Shown here piece after piece: positions 24,396-32,501 of a DNA stretch of 61,234 nt. The notes beneath the pieces were generated by a model that had not been told where the DNA came from, did no database searches, and saw nothing but the letters and a program-made list of their open reading frames with translations. Numbering within the stretch: position 1 is the first letter of the stretch; the number at the start of each line of letters is the position of its first letter. A program made the translations under genes and the position numbers. The DNA is from Desulfobulbaceae bacterium (GTDB lineage Bacteria; Desulfobacterota; Desulfobulbia; Desulfobulbales; Desulfocapsaceae): positions 1 through 61,234 of the forward strand of contig JAHEER010000016.1 in NCBI GenBank assembly GCA_024640625.1, written 5' to 3'.

Positions 24396-24524
24396 ATGTG
24401 GTACAAAATCGATTTTTCAGCAATAGTGGGTGGGCTAATTGGGCTAATCATCATGCTCATAGTGATAGCAGTATTCGGGTCTCCCCTGGCTATCGAGCAG
24501 TTTTTGTCTCTTTTCTTGCCGTAA
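24396..24524 (+). CDS. possible single-span small membrane protein
   Basis: A 42-residue frame starting MWYKIDFSAIVGGLIGLIIM contains one long hydrophobic helix and ends FLSLFLP. GAGAGTGGGG precedes the ATG as a weak ribosome binding site. Nothing else supports it; I do not recognise a family. It would be oriented away from the encapsulin operon. Confidence 0.3.
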   Translation: MWYKIDFSAIVGGLIGLIIMLIVIAVFGSPLAIEQFLSLFLP

Positions 24525-24633
24525 TTCCCTCTGCTCTGAGGTGGCGCCTGTCACCCGCACTTGGGGGCTGGAACGCTTGTGTCCCAAGCTGTGCGGCATG
24601 ACAATGCTGTAGGATGCGCATATCCGACGGGGC

Positions 24634-24834
24634 TCAGTGTTCCTGTTCCCTCGAGGTGGACGGCAAGGTGTAGGGAGATAGACGTGAGCGATAACGCTTC
24701 TCAAGATAGGTGAGAAACTCCTCATGGGTGTAGTGCTCACCATGCGTCTTAATGAATTGCCCCACTATCCTTTTTCGTTCCGTTTCTTCCGTGTTTTTCC
24801 ATAACTTTATTACAGATACGCGATACATGCTCAT
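24634..24834 (-). CDS. small basic hypothetical protein
   Basis: A 66-residue soluble protein (MSMYRVSVIKLWKNTEETER...) with many Lys, Arg and Glu and a C-terminal Ser/Thr-rich tail. An AAGAGGA ribosome binding site lies six bases before the ATG at 24834, the best evidence that it is translated. I do not recognise a family. It stands alone, upstream of nothing on its strand until the encapsulin operon promoter region. Confidence 0.5.
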   Translation of the reverse strand: MSMYRVSVIKLWKNTEETERKRIVGQFIKTHGEHYTHEEFLTYLEKRYRSRLSPYTLPSTSREQEH

Positions 24835-25019
24835 GGGTGTTCCTCTTTCCTGGATGACTTATGAAAGGTACGGAGTCGCAGAACTACATAGAAGGTAACT
24901 GCTGAGCGATGATTTTAAGGTAATGAGTTTTTGGTAAGGAAACAATGCTACATAACGGATTAATCACCCGTCCTTGGCCATGGGCTGGGAATCGGCATGT
25001 GTTTGGAAGAATTGTATTT

Positions 25020-25310
25020 TCAGCTGCCGTCCACTATGAACAGCGTGCATTTGGCGTTTTTATGCCGCCTCTGCTTAACGGGGGCATATTCCTCAGAGTC
25101 AAGAAATGATTGGGCATGTTCCATGTCGGGAAATTCGATTACAACCATTCTGGTTGGTGTCCAGAGATCAGTCTCTCTGATATCCAGCGTACCCCCTCGT
25201 ACTCTGTAGATGCCACCATATTTTTCGGCAATGGGTTTTGCCAGTTTTTTGTATTCTTCATATTCGATTTCATTGGATATTTTCGTATCCACTATGATGT
25301 AGGCGCTCAT
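25020..25310 (-). CDS. DUF1330 family protein
   Basis: The 96-residue protein matches the DUF1330 pattern: AYIIVDTKISNEIEYEEYKK, YGGIYRVRGGTLDI, RMVVIEFPDMEHAQSF and SEEYAPVKQRR. This is a dimeric ferredoxin-like alpha/beta barrel fold of unknown catalytic role. All signature segments are intact. It is transcribed alone. The GGAGGGCAAC just upstream of the ATG serves as ribosome binding site. Confidence 0.88.
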   Translation of the reverse strand: MSAYIIVDTKISNEIEYEEYKKLAKPIAEKYGGIYRVRGGTLDIRETDLWTPTRMVVIEFPDMEHAQSFLDSEEYAPVKQRRHKNAKCTLFIVDGS

Positions 25311-25618
25311 TGTTGCCCTCCTGGTCGACAGTTATGATGATAAAAAGGAATGGTACAGTGTCTTCAGCACTATCGGCTCCACTAAATACAGTTAGTGGTG
25401 CAGTCGGGAATTGGCAAGTGCATCTATCCTTGCGGCAGGCGATTCTCCATCAGCGTTGCGAAATGTATCCTTCTGAAATCAACCGTATGCCTTCGGTAAA
25501 GTATTCCTACACCCGGATAGGGGAAAAATGACTCGTTTCATGATACACATCAGGTTAGGATGTCGACTGCTGCGGAGAGGATATTTTGCGATGGATACCG
25601 AAGATATAGGAGAACAGA
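25311..25618. other. 308-bp gene-free divergent region
   Basis: This gap separates the DUF1330 gene (minus) from the thioesterase gene (plus). Promoters for both should lie here, but I see no clear consensus pair, hairpin or further gene. TAGGAGAA just before 25619 is the thioesterase ribosome binding site. Confidence 0.5.
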
Positions 25619-26014
25619 ATGGAAGTAAATCAAAGCCATCAAATTACCCACAAGGTGCAGGATCAAGACCTGGCGAGTAGGCTCAGTCCGGACCCGGAAG
25701 ACGAGTTTCCACCGGTTTTCGCCACCTCCCGCCTGATCGCCTTTATGGAGTACTGTGCAGCCCGATTCATGAAGCCTCTTTTAGGAGAAGGCGAGCTCTC
25801 CGTTGGTGTCGGCATAAATATAAAGCATACGGCACCGACGAGGGTGGGTGAGGAAGTGACCATTACCTCCACATTTCTGGGCCAGGAGGGAAAACTTTAC
25901 CGGTTTAAAGTAAGTGCTGCCGATAAAGGGGGTGGGGTGAGCGAAGGAGAGCACACCCGGGCGATCGTCAACACGGAGAAGCTGGTAAGGATAGCTGATG
26001 CGCGGGCCGAATGA
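25619..26014 (+). CDS. hotdog-fold thioesterase, FlK-like
   Basis: The 131-residue protein has the hotdog pattern of fluoroacetyl-CoA thioesterase-like proteins: FATSRLIAFMEYCAARFM (Thr and Glu of the catalytic set), LSVGVGINIKHTAPTRVGEEV (His and Thr) and EGEHTRAIVN. It should cleave a short acyl-CoA or guard against a toxic one. The substrate is unknown; fluoroacetate detoxification is only the best-known family example. It has a good ribosome binding site and stands alone, convergent with the tRNA and its terminator. Confidence 0.82.
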   Translation: MEVNQSHQITHKVQDQDLASRLSPDPEDEFPPVFATSRLIAFMEYCAARFMKPLLGEGELSVGVGINIKHTAPTRVGEEVTITSTFLGQEGKLYRFKVSAADKGGGVSEGEHTRAIVNTEKLVRIADARAE

Positions 26015-26070
26015 ACTGGTGCGTGGCGGAACAAGTCTGAAGTGCCGCAGATGACCTGAGCAACCGCACT

Positions 26071-26108
26071 CAATAAAAAAGGACTTAACCAGATCTGGCT
26101 AAGTCCTT
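26071..26108 (-). terminator. Rho-independent terminator of the tRNA transcript
   Basis: AAGGACTTA (26079-26087) and TAAGTCCTT (26100-26108) form the outer stem, with an inner CCAGATCTGG palindrome. Read on the minus strand the hairpin is followed by TTTTTTATTG. It closes the initiator tRNA transcript and, facing the other way, may also stop the thioesterase mRNA. Confidence 0.8.
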
Positions 26109-26117
26109 GATATCATT

Positions 26118-26194
<77 letters not shown>

Positions 26195-26230
26195 TTGCGA
26201 AATGCAAATATAGCACCTCGTGTAATAAAG

Positions 26231-26698
26231 TCAAACGGTTTTAGGGTGTCGCTGATTTTTGGGCGGCGTTACCAGCACCCGGAGTCGCGCCATGATATCT
26301 TCCGGGAGCCGGGCCAGTTTGCCCTCTCTGGTGACGGCCGCGTGGACGGTATAGCCCTTGACCAGCAGGGTTGGCCTGGACCGCCCCTGGTCCTGCCTGG
26401 TGACCCGGTAATTGAACCGGCAGGTATATTTGTTCAGCTCGCTGATCGAGGTTTCGATGGTGAGCTGCTCATCATAGTGGGCCGGCGCCTTATAGCGGGC
26501 ATAGGTTTCCGTGACCGGCAGAATCAGGCCCATTTCCTCGATTTTCTTGTAGGAGCAGACATGGGCCCGCATCAGTTCGGTGCGGCCCTGTTCGAAATAA
26601 CGCAGAAAGTTGGCGTTGTAGACGACTCCTCCCGCATCGGTGTCTCCGTAGAGAACCCGGACCTGGGTCGTGAATATGAATGGGGCTGGATCAACCAT
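26231..26698 (-). CDS. YbgC-type acyl-CoA thioesterase
   Basis: The 155-residue hotdog protein has the 4-hydroxybenzoyl-CoA thioesterase/YbgC signature VLYGDTDAGGVVYNANFLRY, in which the Asp is catalytic. It hydrolyses short-chain or aromatic acyl-CoA. Its 5' end overlaps the phosphoglycerate mutase stop by 8 bp, so it belongs to the hom-apgM-ybgC operon. That pairing has no obvious metabolic logic, and the tol-pal genes that often accompany ybgC are absent. Confidence 0.88.
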   Translation of the reverse strand: MVDPAPFIFTTQVRVLYGDTDAGGVVYNANFLRYFEQGRTELMRAHVCSYKKIEEMGLILPVTETYARYKAPAHYDEQLTIETSISELNKYTCRFNYRVTRQDQGRSRPTLLVKGYTVHAAVTREGKLARLPEDIMARLRVLVTPPKNQRHPKTV

Positions 26699-27911
26699 GC
26701 TGGGTTCTTTTCTCGAGCAGATATTCGATCAAGGTATACCCGGCAATGGGCGTCAGTTTATTGTCACCGCTAAGTAAGCGCTCGTCCAGGGAAAGATCCG
26801 AGCCGTTGATTTTCTGCCTGGAATCATAGATCAGGGCGGGAACCGGTTCTGCGGTATGGGTCCGCAGTGACAGCGGGGTGAAATGATCCATGGTGACGAC
26901 TGCTCGGAACGGCTCCTGGCGGGCCCGCAGGGAGGCGATAATCGGGGCAACTATGCGCTGATCGAAATCTTCGATGGCCTGAATTTTATGATCGAGCCTG
27001 CCCTGGTGGCCGGCTTCATCGGGAGCTTCGAGATGGACAAAGACGAAATCCTGTTTCTCCAGCGCCGCAATGGCTGCTTCGGCCTTGCCCTCGTAATTGG
27101 TATCGATATAGCCGGTGGCGCCCTCGACTTTGGCGATGTCTAGTCCGACGCAAACCCCAAGCCCGTTCAGCAGGTCGACCGCGGAAATCATCGTGCCGTT
27201 GATCTTAAACCGTGCTCCCAGCGTCGGCAGGCAGGGCATTTTCCCCGAGCCCCAGGGCCAGATGCTGGTGGCCGGGCGTTTTTCCTGCTTGATACGTCTG
27301 CGGTTCACCGGATGCTCTGCTAAAATCTGTTGGGCTTCCTGCACCAGACGGGCCCACTCGGGAGCAGCAAGATAACGGTGAAAATGGTTGGTCACTTCCT
27401 GTCCGATGTAGTCGTGAGGCGGTACGGTAGCCACTTTAGCTACCGCATCTTTGACCACCAGCAGGTGACGATAACTGATTCCGGCACAGAAACGAAATCG
27501 TTCGCTGCCGCACCGCTGCTCAATCGCCGCGATCAGCTCCGCCGCTTCCTCATTGCTGATATGGCCAGCGGAAAAATCTACCAGGCGAGTCCGCCCATCT
27601 TCATGCTCGAGCGTTACCAGATTGCAGCGAAACGCCGTTTCGTCGACTGCCAGATCGATTCCCATGCTGGCCGCTTCGAGAGGCGCTCTGCCGGTGTAGT
27701 AAATGGACGGATCGTAGCCCAGCAGAGACATATTGGCCACATCACTGCCGGGATGATATCCTTCGGGCACGGTCGCTACCTCGAATAGAGTGGAGTGGCG
27801 GCACAACTCATCCATGGCCGGGGTGGAGGCAGCTTCCAGGGGCGTTTTATTGCCAAGCTCCGGGATGGGGTGATCACCCATGCCGTCACCGACGAGGAGG
27901 AGATATTTCAT
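26691..27911 (-). CDS. apgM: cofactor-independent phosphoglycerate mutase, archaeal (ApgM) type
   Basis: The 406-residue enzyme has the alkaline-phosphatase-superfamily layout of ApgM: MKYLLLVGDGMGDHPIPELG (metal Asp), TPAMDELCRHS, YHPGSDVANMSLLGYDP with the nucleophilic Ser, HLEAPDEAGHQG and VTMDHFTPLSLRTHT with metal His. It interconverts 3- and 2-phosphoglycerate. A second annotation often given to this family is phosphonopyruvate decarboxylase-related or homoserine kinase-like mutase. It starts 23 bp after the homoserine dehydrogenase stop. A separate homoserine kinase of another family is present at 46463, so that role is not needed here. Confidence 0.88.
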   Translation of the reverse strand: MKYLLLVGDGMGDHPIPELGNKTPLEAASTPAMDELCRHSTLFEVATVPEGYHPGSDVANMSLLGYDPSIYYTGRAPLEAASMGIDLAVDETAFRCNLVTLEHEDGRTRLVDFSAGHISNEEAAELIAAIEQRCGSERFRFCAGISYRHLLVVKDAVAKVATVPPHDYIGQEVTNHFHRYLAAPEWARLVQEAQQILAEHPVNRRRIKQEKRPATSIWPWGSGKMPCLPTLGARFKINGTMISAVDLLNGLGVCVGLDIAKVEGATGYIDTNYEGKAEAAIAALEKQDFVFVHLEAPDEAGHQGRLDHKIQAIEDFDQRIVAPIIASLRARQEPFRAVVTMDHFTPLSLRTHTAEPVPALIYDSRQKINGSDLSLDERLLSGDNKLTPIAGYTLIEYLLEKRTQHG

Positions 27912-27934
27912 GATCGACTCAGTTGGCTCCCGGG

Positions 27935-29242
27935 TTAATCCTCGTCAATTTGCACACGGATGGTCACTGTCGGCTCGGTGCAGAAGTCAAGAGCGTTGAT
28001 TTCTGCCACGGCCTTTTGCACGGACGATTCCAGAGCCGTATGGGCGCGCAGTACCACGTGCACGGGCTTGCCCGCCTTTTCACCTTTCTGGATCACCGAG
28101 CGGATGGAGATCCCATGTTTGCCGAGGATGCCGGAAATTGCCGACAGCACGCCAGGTTCGTCCAGAACGGTTACCCTGAAATAATAGGGGCAGGTGAGTT
28201 CACCCATTGGCGTGATGGAGGGCGCGGTAAAATTCTCGGGCAGATAGGAAAGGGGCGGTACCCGGTTGATCGACGCAGAGATGATGTTGCGGGCGATGTC
28301 GATCACGTCGGCCGCCACGGCGCTGCCGGTCGGCATCATGCCGGCGCCATGGCCGTATAAGAGAGTATCACCGACGTTGTCGCCGGTGATCTGAATGGCG
28401 TTGAATGATCCGTTAATATTAGCCAGCATCGAGTTCTGGGGAACCATGGTCGGGTGGACCCGAGCCTCCACGTGACTGCCGTGGTTTCTGCTGATGGCCA
28501 GCAGTTTGATACGGTAGCCGAACTCCTTGGCAAAATCTATATCGATGGGCATGATGCTGCTGATTCCTTCCACGTAGATATCATCCAGGTGGACATGCTG
28601 CCCATAGGCGATGGACATCAGGATCGCCAGCTTATGGGCGCTGTCGATACCCTCCACATCGTAGGTCGGGTCGGCCTCGGCAAAGCCTTTCTCCTGGGCA
28701 TCTTTGAGCACTTCCTCAAAGGGTGTGCCATGTTCGGTCATCATGGTCAGAATGTAGTTGGCGGTGCCGTTCATTATGCCCCTGATAACCTCGATCCGGT
28801 TGGCCGCCAGCCCTTCCTTGAGGGCCTTGATCACCGGGATGCCGCCGCCGACGCTGGCCTCAAAACCCACTTCCACCCGATGCGCCGCCGCCGCTTCGAA
28901 GATCTCCCTGCCATGGGTCGAGAGCAATGCCTTGTTGGCGGTGATCACGTGCTTGCCACGCTTGATGGCTTCGAGCATGAATGACTTGGCGGGTTCGGTG
29001 CCCCCTATCAGTTCGACAACGATGTCGATGTCCGGATCGTTTATGATATCGCCTGCATCAGTGCTTAACACAACATCCTCATAGTCGTCAGGCAGGGCGG
29101 CAATATTGATATCGGCAACCCGGCTGAGCTCGATGGGAATACCGACTTTCTGCACTATTCTCTCGCGTTGGGAGAGTAAAGTCTGAGCGAGTCCGCTGCC
29201 GACGGTTCCAAAACCGATCAGTCCGACACGAATTTTTTCCAT
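27935..29242 (-). CDS. hom: homoserine dehydrogenase
   Basis: The 435-residue enzyme has the NAD-binding GFGTVGSGLAQ, the family signature around GIMNGTANYILTMM and DPTYDVEGIDSAHKLAI with the catalytic Asp/Lys. A C-terminal ACT domain (residues 350-425: VTVLDEPGVLSAISGILGKH) probably mediates threonine feedback. It reduces aspartate semialdehyde to homoserine. The remaining steps to threonine are encoded at 44990 (synthase) and 46463 (kinase). It leads the hom-apgM-ybgC operon. The motif order and length are normal. Confidence 0.95.
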   Translation of the reverse strand: MEKIRVGLIGFGTVGSGLAQTLLSQRERIVQKVGIPIELSRVADINIAALPDDYEDVVLSTDAGDIINDPDIDIVVELIGGTEPAKSFMLEAIKRGKHVITANKALLSTHGREIFEAAAAHRVEVGFEASVGGGIPVIKALKEGLAANRIEVIRGIMNGTANYILTMMTEHGTPFEEVLKDAQEKGFAEADPTYDVEGIDSAHKLAILMSIAYGQHVHLDDIYVEGISSIMPIDIDFAKEFGYRIKLLAISRNHGSHVEARVHPTMVPQNSMLANINGSFNAIQITGDNVGDTLLYGHGAGMMPTGSAVAADVIDIARNIISASINRVPPLSYLPENFTAPSITPMGELTCPYYFRVTVLDEPGVLSAISGILGKHGISIRSVIQKGEKAGKPVHVVLRAHTALESSVQKAVAEINALDFCTEPTVTIRVQIDED

Positions 29243-29533
29243 GATCTGTGAAATTTGGCTTGGGATTCAGAGCCGGTCAATGACAACAGAGCCCAATTGC
29301 CTGCAATGACACGGCCGATTAATTGGGCAAAAGTACCCATTATCAGGGTGAAAGTCAAAATAATAGCTCAGATATTTTAGTGGCCCGTACCAGCCATTTC
29401 GGCTATAATCACAGCTCGTTTTTCACGGCTGATCCATCCTGTGGTTCAAGCGGCGTCTGAATTATCTAAAACGAGCGAGTTCCTCTACCGAGGTTTACTG
29501 TATAATCGGAGTTCAAAGAAAAGGAGAGATTAG
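29243..29533. promoter_or_regulatory. divergent hom/adk promoter region with adk -10 box
   Basis: No gene lies here. A perfect TATAAT at 29501-29506 stands 28 bp upstream of the adk start, with no clear -35. AAGGAGAG at 29521-29528 is the adk ribosome binding site. Confidence 0.5.
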
Positions 29534-30217
29534 ATGAGCATGAATATTCTGGCCTTCGGGCCGAACGGCAGCGGCAAGGGCACCCAGGGAGCAATCGTTA
29601 AAGACAAATACGGTATTCCCCATATCGAATCAGGGGCAATCTTCAGAGAGCATATCGGCGGCGGAACCGAACTCGGAAAAAAAGCAAAAGAGTATATCGA
29701 GCGCGGTGATTTGGTGCCGGACGACATCACTATCCCGATGATGATCGAAAGGCTGCAGAAAGATGACTGCTCTGAGGGCTGGGTACTCGACGGTTTTCCC
29801 CGTTCCAAGGATCAGGCCATCACCCTGGCCGAGAATTTGAAGCAGGCCGGTATCGAGCTTGACTTTGTAATCGAGATCGTTCTTGATCGGCAGATTGCCA
29901 AAGAGCGTATCATGGGCCGTCGTCTCTGTGTCAATGACAATAACCACCCAAACCATATCGCCTTTGATGCCATCAAACCGGTGGAAAAAGACGGCAAACT
30001 GGTGTGCCGGGTCTGCGGCGGCGATCTGAAAACCAGGGCCGACGACCAGGACGAAGATGCCATCGACAAGCGCCACAACATCTATTATGACGACCAGACC
30101 GGCACCATGGCTGCGGTCAATTATTTCAAGCAGGCAGGGGGGCCTAAAGTAATCAGCGTCGACGGTTCGAAATCCATTAAAGAGGTGACCGATTCGATTA
30201 TGGGCGGTCTGGGGTAA
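29534..30217 (+). CDS. adk: adenylate kinase
   Basis: The 227-residue enzyme has P-loop GPNGSGKGTQ, the AMP-binding HIESGAIFREHI, the DGFPRSKDQA signature and a LID region with RRLC...CRVCGGDLKTRADD. The LID keeps a CxxC at its second half, but the first half has only one Cys with Asn and His nearby, so a full four-Cys zinc site is not obvious. It converts ATP and AMP to two ADP. It is monocistronic, bounded by its own -10 box and a strong terminator, and not linked to ribosomal protein genes as in many bacteria. Confidence 0.93.
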   Translation: MSMNILAFGPNGSGKGTQGAIVKDKYGIPHIESGAIFREHIGGGTELGKKAKEYIERGDLVPDDITIPMMIERLQKDDCSEGWVLDGFPRSKDQAITLAENLKQAGIELDFVIEIVLDRQIAKERIMGRRLCVNDNNHPNHIAFDAIKPVEKDGKLVCRVCGGDLKTRADDQDEDAIDKRHNIYYDDQTGTMAAVNYFKQAGGPKVISVDGSKSIKEVTDSIMGGLG

Positions 30218-30245
30218 GAATACGACAGACAGAATCAGCTGCAGC

Positions 30246-30276
30246 GGGGCATGTTCACCACGAACATGCCCCTTTT
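30246..30276 (+). terminator. Rho-independent terminator after adk
   Basis: GGGGCATGTTC (30246-30256) and GAACATGCCCC (30262-30272) form a perfect 11-bp stem with a 5-base loop, followed by TTTTGCATTTT. It lies 29 bp after the adk stop. Confidence 0.92.
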
Positions 30277-30467
30277 GCATTTTCGGGTGGTTTTCGCTAC
30301 ACTTGAAGATGGCGGAATTTGATGAATGAGCTATCCAGGAAGAACCGCCCCGAGCGGGTCGCACGGTGTGCTGAATACAGGCAATAAGCAATTCGTGGCC
30401 CCTCGAAACAGATCAGTAATGAGCATTAGATACGGCCGCCCGTAAAAGGGATCGGCCCTTTTTACTT

Positions 30468-32021
30468 ATGGAAGGACAACAGAGCAAATCAAGAAAAGGC
30501 AAGGTGTATCTGGTGGGTGCCGGTCCCGGCGATCCAGGGCTGATCACCATGCGTGGCCGCTATCTCCTCGAGAAAGCCGAAGTGGTGGTCTATGACTACC
30601 TGGCGAGCAAAAGGCTTCTGCAATACGTACCTGCCGATGCCCAATTCGTCTATGCAGGCAAACGGGGCGGTGTCAAGCATACCCATACCCAGGAGGAGAT
30701 CAACCAGATGCTGGTTGACTTCGCTCTGGAGGGTAAAACGGTGGTCCGGCTTAAAGGGGGAGATCCGTTTATTTTCGGCAGAGGGGGAGAAGAAGTGGAA
30801 ACTCTGGCCCTCAACAATGTCGAATTCGAAGTCGTCCCCGGAGTCACGTCTGCCACTGCAGCTGCCACCTATGCGGGAATTCCGATTACCCATCGAGGCT
30901 ATACGGCGACGGTCGCTTTTCTCACCGGCCACGAGGACCCCACCAAGGAATCGAGTAACATCGACTGGTCCAAAATCGCCACCGGTATTGGCACCATCGT
31001 GGTTTACATGGGCATTAAAAACCTGCCGAATATTGTCAGGAATTTAATCGACCATGGGCGTTCACCCGATACCCCGGTGGCTGTAGTCCGCTGGGCCTCA
31101 ACTCCAGAGCAGAAATCGGTTGTCGGCACCCTGGCGACAATTGCCGACATCGTCGCCGAGGCAGAAATAAAACCGCCAGCACTGATTGTTATCGGCGAGG
31201 TGGTCAACCTGCGCGATACGATCGACTGGTTTGAAAAACGGGAGCTGTTTGGCAAGCGGGTCGTTGTCACCAGAACCAGGGAGCAGGCCAGCGAACTGGT
31301 CGCCGGTCTCGAGGAGAACGGAGCCAGCTGTTACGAGTGCGCGACGATCAATATCGAGCCGGTGGAGGACTACGACATCCTTGACGAAGCCCTCGAGCGG
31401 ATAGATGAGTATCATTGGGTGCTGTTCACCTCCTTGAACGGGGTCAGATATTTTTTTAACAGGCTCTACGAAAAAGGACTCGATGCCCGCGATCTGAAGG
31501 GGCCAGATATCGGCGTAGTTGGCAAGAGTACCGCCGATCTTCTGCTGGAATACGGCATCAACGCCGATCTCATTCCACCAGTATTTACCGGCGAGGGGCT
31601 GGCGGAGAGTCTGCTGGACCAGGGGGTCGAAGGCCGCAATGTGCTGATCCCGCGGGCGGTCGAGGGGCGCGAGGTGCTGCCGGAGACGTTGCGCGGTGCC
31701 GGCGCCCAGGTGACGATCGCCCCCATTTACCGTAATGTCCCGGCCCAGGGACGTCGCGAGGAGCTCAGGGCAGAGCTGGAAAGCGGCGACGTCGACATGG
31801 TGACCTTCACCAGCTCTTCCACGGTTCGGAATTTCCTGACTATGGTGGATGCGGCGGATCAGGAGGAGCTGGAGCGCTTGATGTCCGGAGTGAACATTGC
31901 CGTCATCGGTCCAATCACCGCCAAAACGGTGACCGACAGCGGACTGAAGGTGGATGTCCAGCCGGAACAGCACACCATCGAGGCAATGATACGAGAGATC
32001 ATTGGTTTCTATAGCAGCTAA
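30468..32021 (+). CDS. cobA-hemD: fused uroporphyrinogen-III methyltransferase / uroporphyrinogen-III synthase
   Basis: Residues 1-250 of this 517-residue protein are a SUMT (CobA) domain: YLVGAGPGDPGLITMRG, VRLKGGDPFIFGRGGEE and VPGVTSATAAATYAGIPITH. Residues 260-515 are a HemD domain (VVTRTREQASELVAGLEENG; FTSLNGVRYFFNRL; VTFTSSSTVRNFL). The enzyme closes uroporphyrinogen III and methylates it to precorrin-2, feeding siroheme, B12 and the siroheme-dependent heme route used by sulfate reducers. It thus supplies the substrate chain that CbiK acts on. Its end lies 10 bp before the CULT-domain gene. Confidence 0.95.
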   Translation: MEGQQSKSRKGKVYLVGAGPGDPGLITMRGRYLLEKAEVVVYDYLASKRLLQYVPADAQFVYAGKRGGVKHTHTQEEINQMLVDFALEGKTVVRLKGGDPFIFGRGGEEVETLALNNVEFEVVPGVTSATAAATYAGIPITHRGYTATVAFLTGHEDPTKESSNIDWSKIATGIGTIVVYMGIKNLPNIVRNLIDHGRSPDTPVAVVRWASTPEQKSVVGTLATIADIVAEAEIKPPALIVIGEVVNLRDTIDWFEKRELFGKRVVVTRTREQASELVAGLEENGASCYECATINIEPVEDYDILDEALERIDEYHWVLFTSLNGVRYFFNRLYEKGLDARDLKGPDIGVVGKSTADLLLEYGINADLIPPVFTGEGLAESLLDQGVEGRNVLIPRAVEGREVLPETLRGAGAQVTIAPIYRNVPAQGRREELRAELESGDVDMVTFTSSSTVRNFLTMVDAADQEELERLMSGVNIAVIGPITAKTVTDSGLKVDVQPEQHTIEAMIREIIGFYSS

Positions 32022-32031
32022 TCAGGCAGCC

Positions 32032-32469
32032 ATGATAGATGGGCCAGCATACCCCGGCGTATTCGGACCTGGCACTTTTCCGGATGGGCTGTTCTGCAGG
32101 GACGCGGCAGACAGTCCCGGCAGGGACAGCCTGAGCATCGAGGAAGATGAGTCCGAGAAAGAAGAGCAGAAAGGGCTGCTCTGCCGCCGCTGCCATCTGC
32201 TCATAACCAGCGCCAGAGAACGTCTCGAAAAAGACGGCTCCCACCTGCACACCTTTTTCAATCCGGCCGGCATCGTTTATGAAATAGGCTGCTTCAGAAA
32301 CGCTCCCGGCTGCCTTCCATTTGGACCTTCCAGCACAGAATTCGCCTGGTTCAGCGGCTATTCCTGGCAGGTCGTCTACTGCCGTGGATGTCAGCAGCAT
32401 CTGGGCTGGAGGTTCGCTGGTGAAGACCGGTTTTACGGGTTAATAGTAAATAAACTGGCCGAGGCGTAG
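32032..32469 (+). CDS. CULT-domain (cereblon-type) protein
   Basis: The 145-residue protein has an acidic N-terminus (IEEDESEKEEQKG) and then a full CULT domain. Zinc cysteines are at C51/C54 (LLCRRCH) and C117/C120 (YCRGCQQHLGW). The tri-tryptophan cage is at W106, W112 and W126. The spacings W-6-W-5-C-3-C-6-W equal those of human cereblon (W380, W386, C391, C394, W400). This fold binds thalidomide-type imides and C-terminal cyclic imide degrons; bacterial members are known, but their role is unclear. The ATG at 32032 follows cobA-hemD by 10 bp; a TTG at 32002 would overlap it. Operon linkage to tetrapyrrole synthesis may be incidental. Confidence 0.85.
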   Translation: MIDGPAYPGVFGPGTFPDGLFCRDAADSPGRDSLSIEEDESEKEEQKGLLCRRCHLLITSARERLEKDGSHLHTFFNPAGIVYEIGCFRNAPGCLPFGPSSTEFAWFSGYSWQVVYCRGCQQHLGWRFAGEDRFYGLIVNKLAEA

Positions 32470-32501
32470 ACTCGATTAGAGACCTTTGTCCGACAAACCC
32501 C

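Noticed and set aside
31098..31973. 291-codon minus-strand frame opposite cobA-hemD
   Set aside because: It is antisense to intact HemD and CobA motifs, with no recognisable domain.
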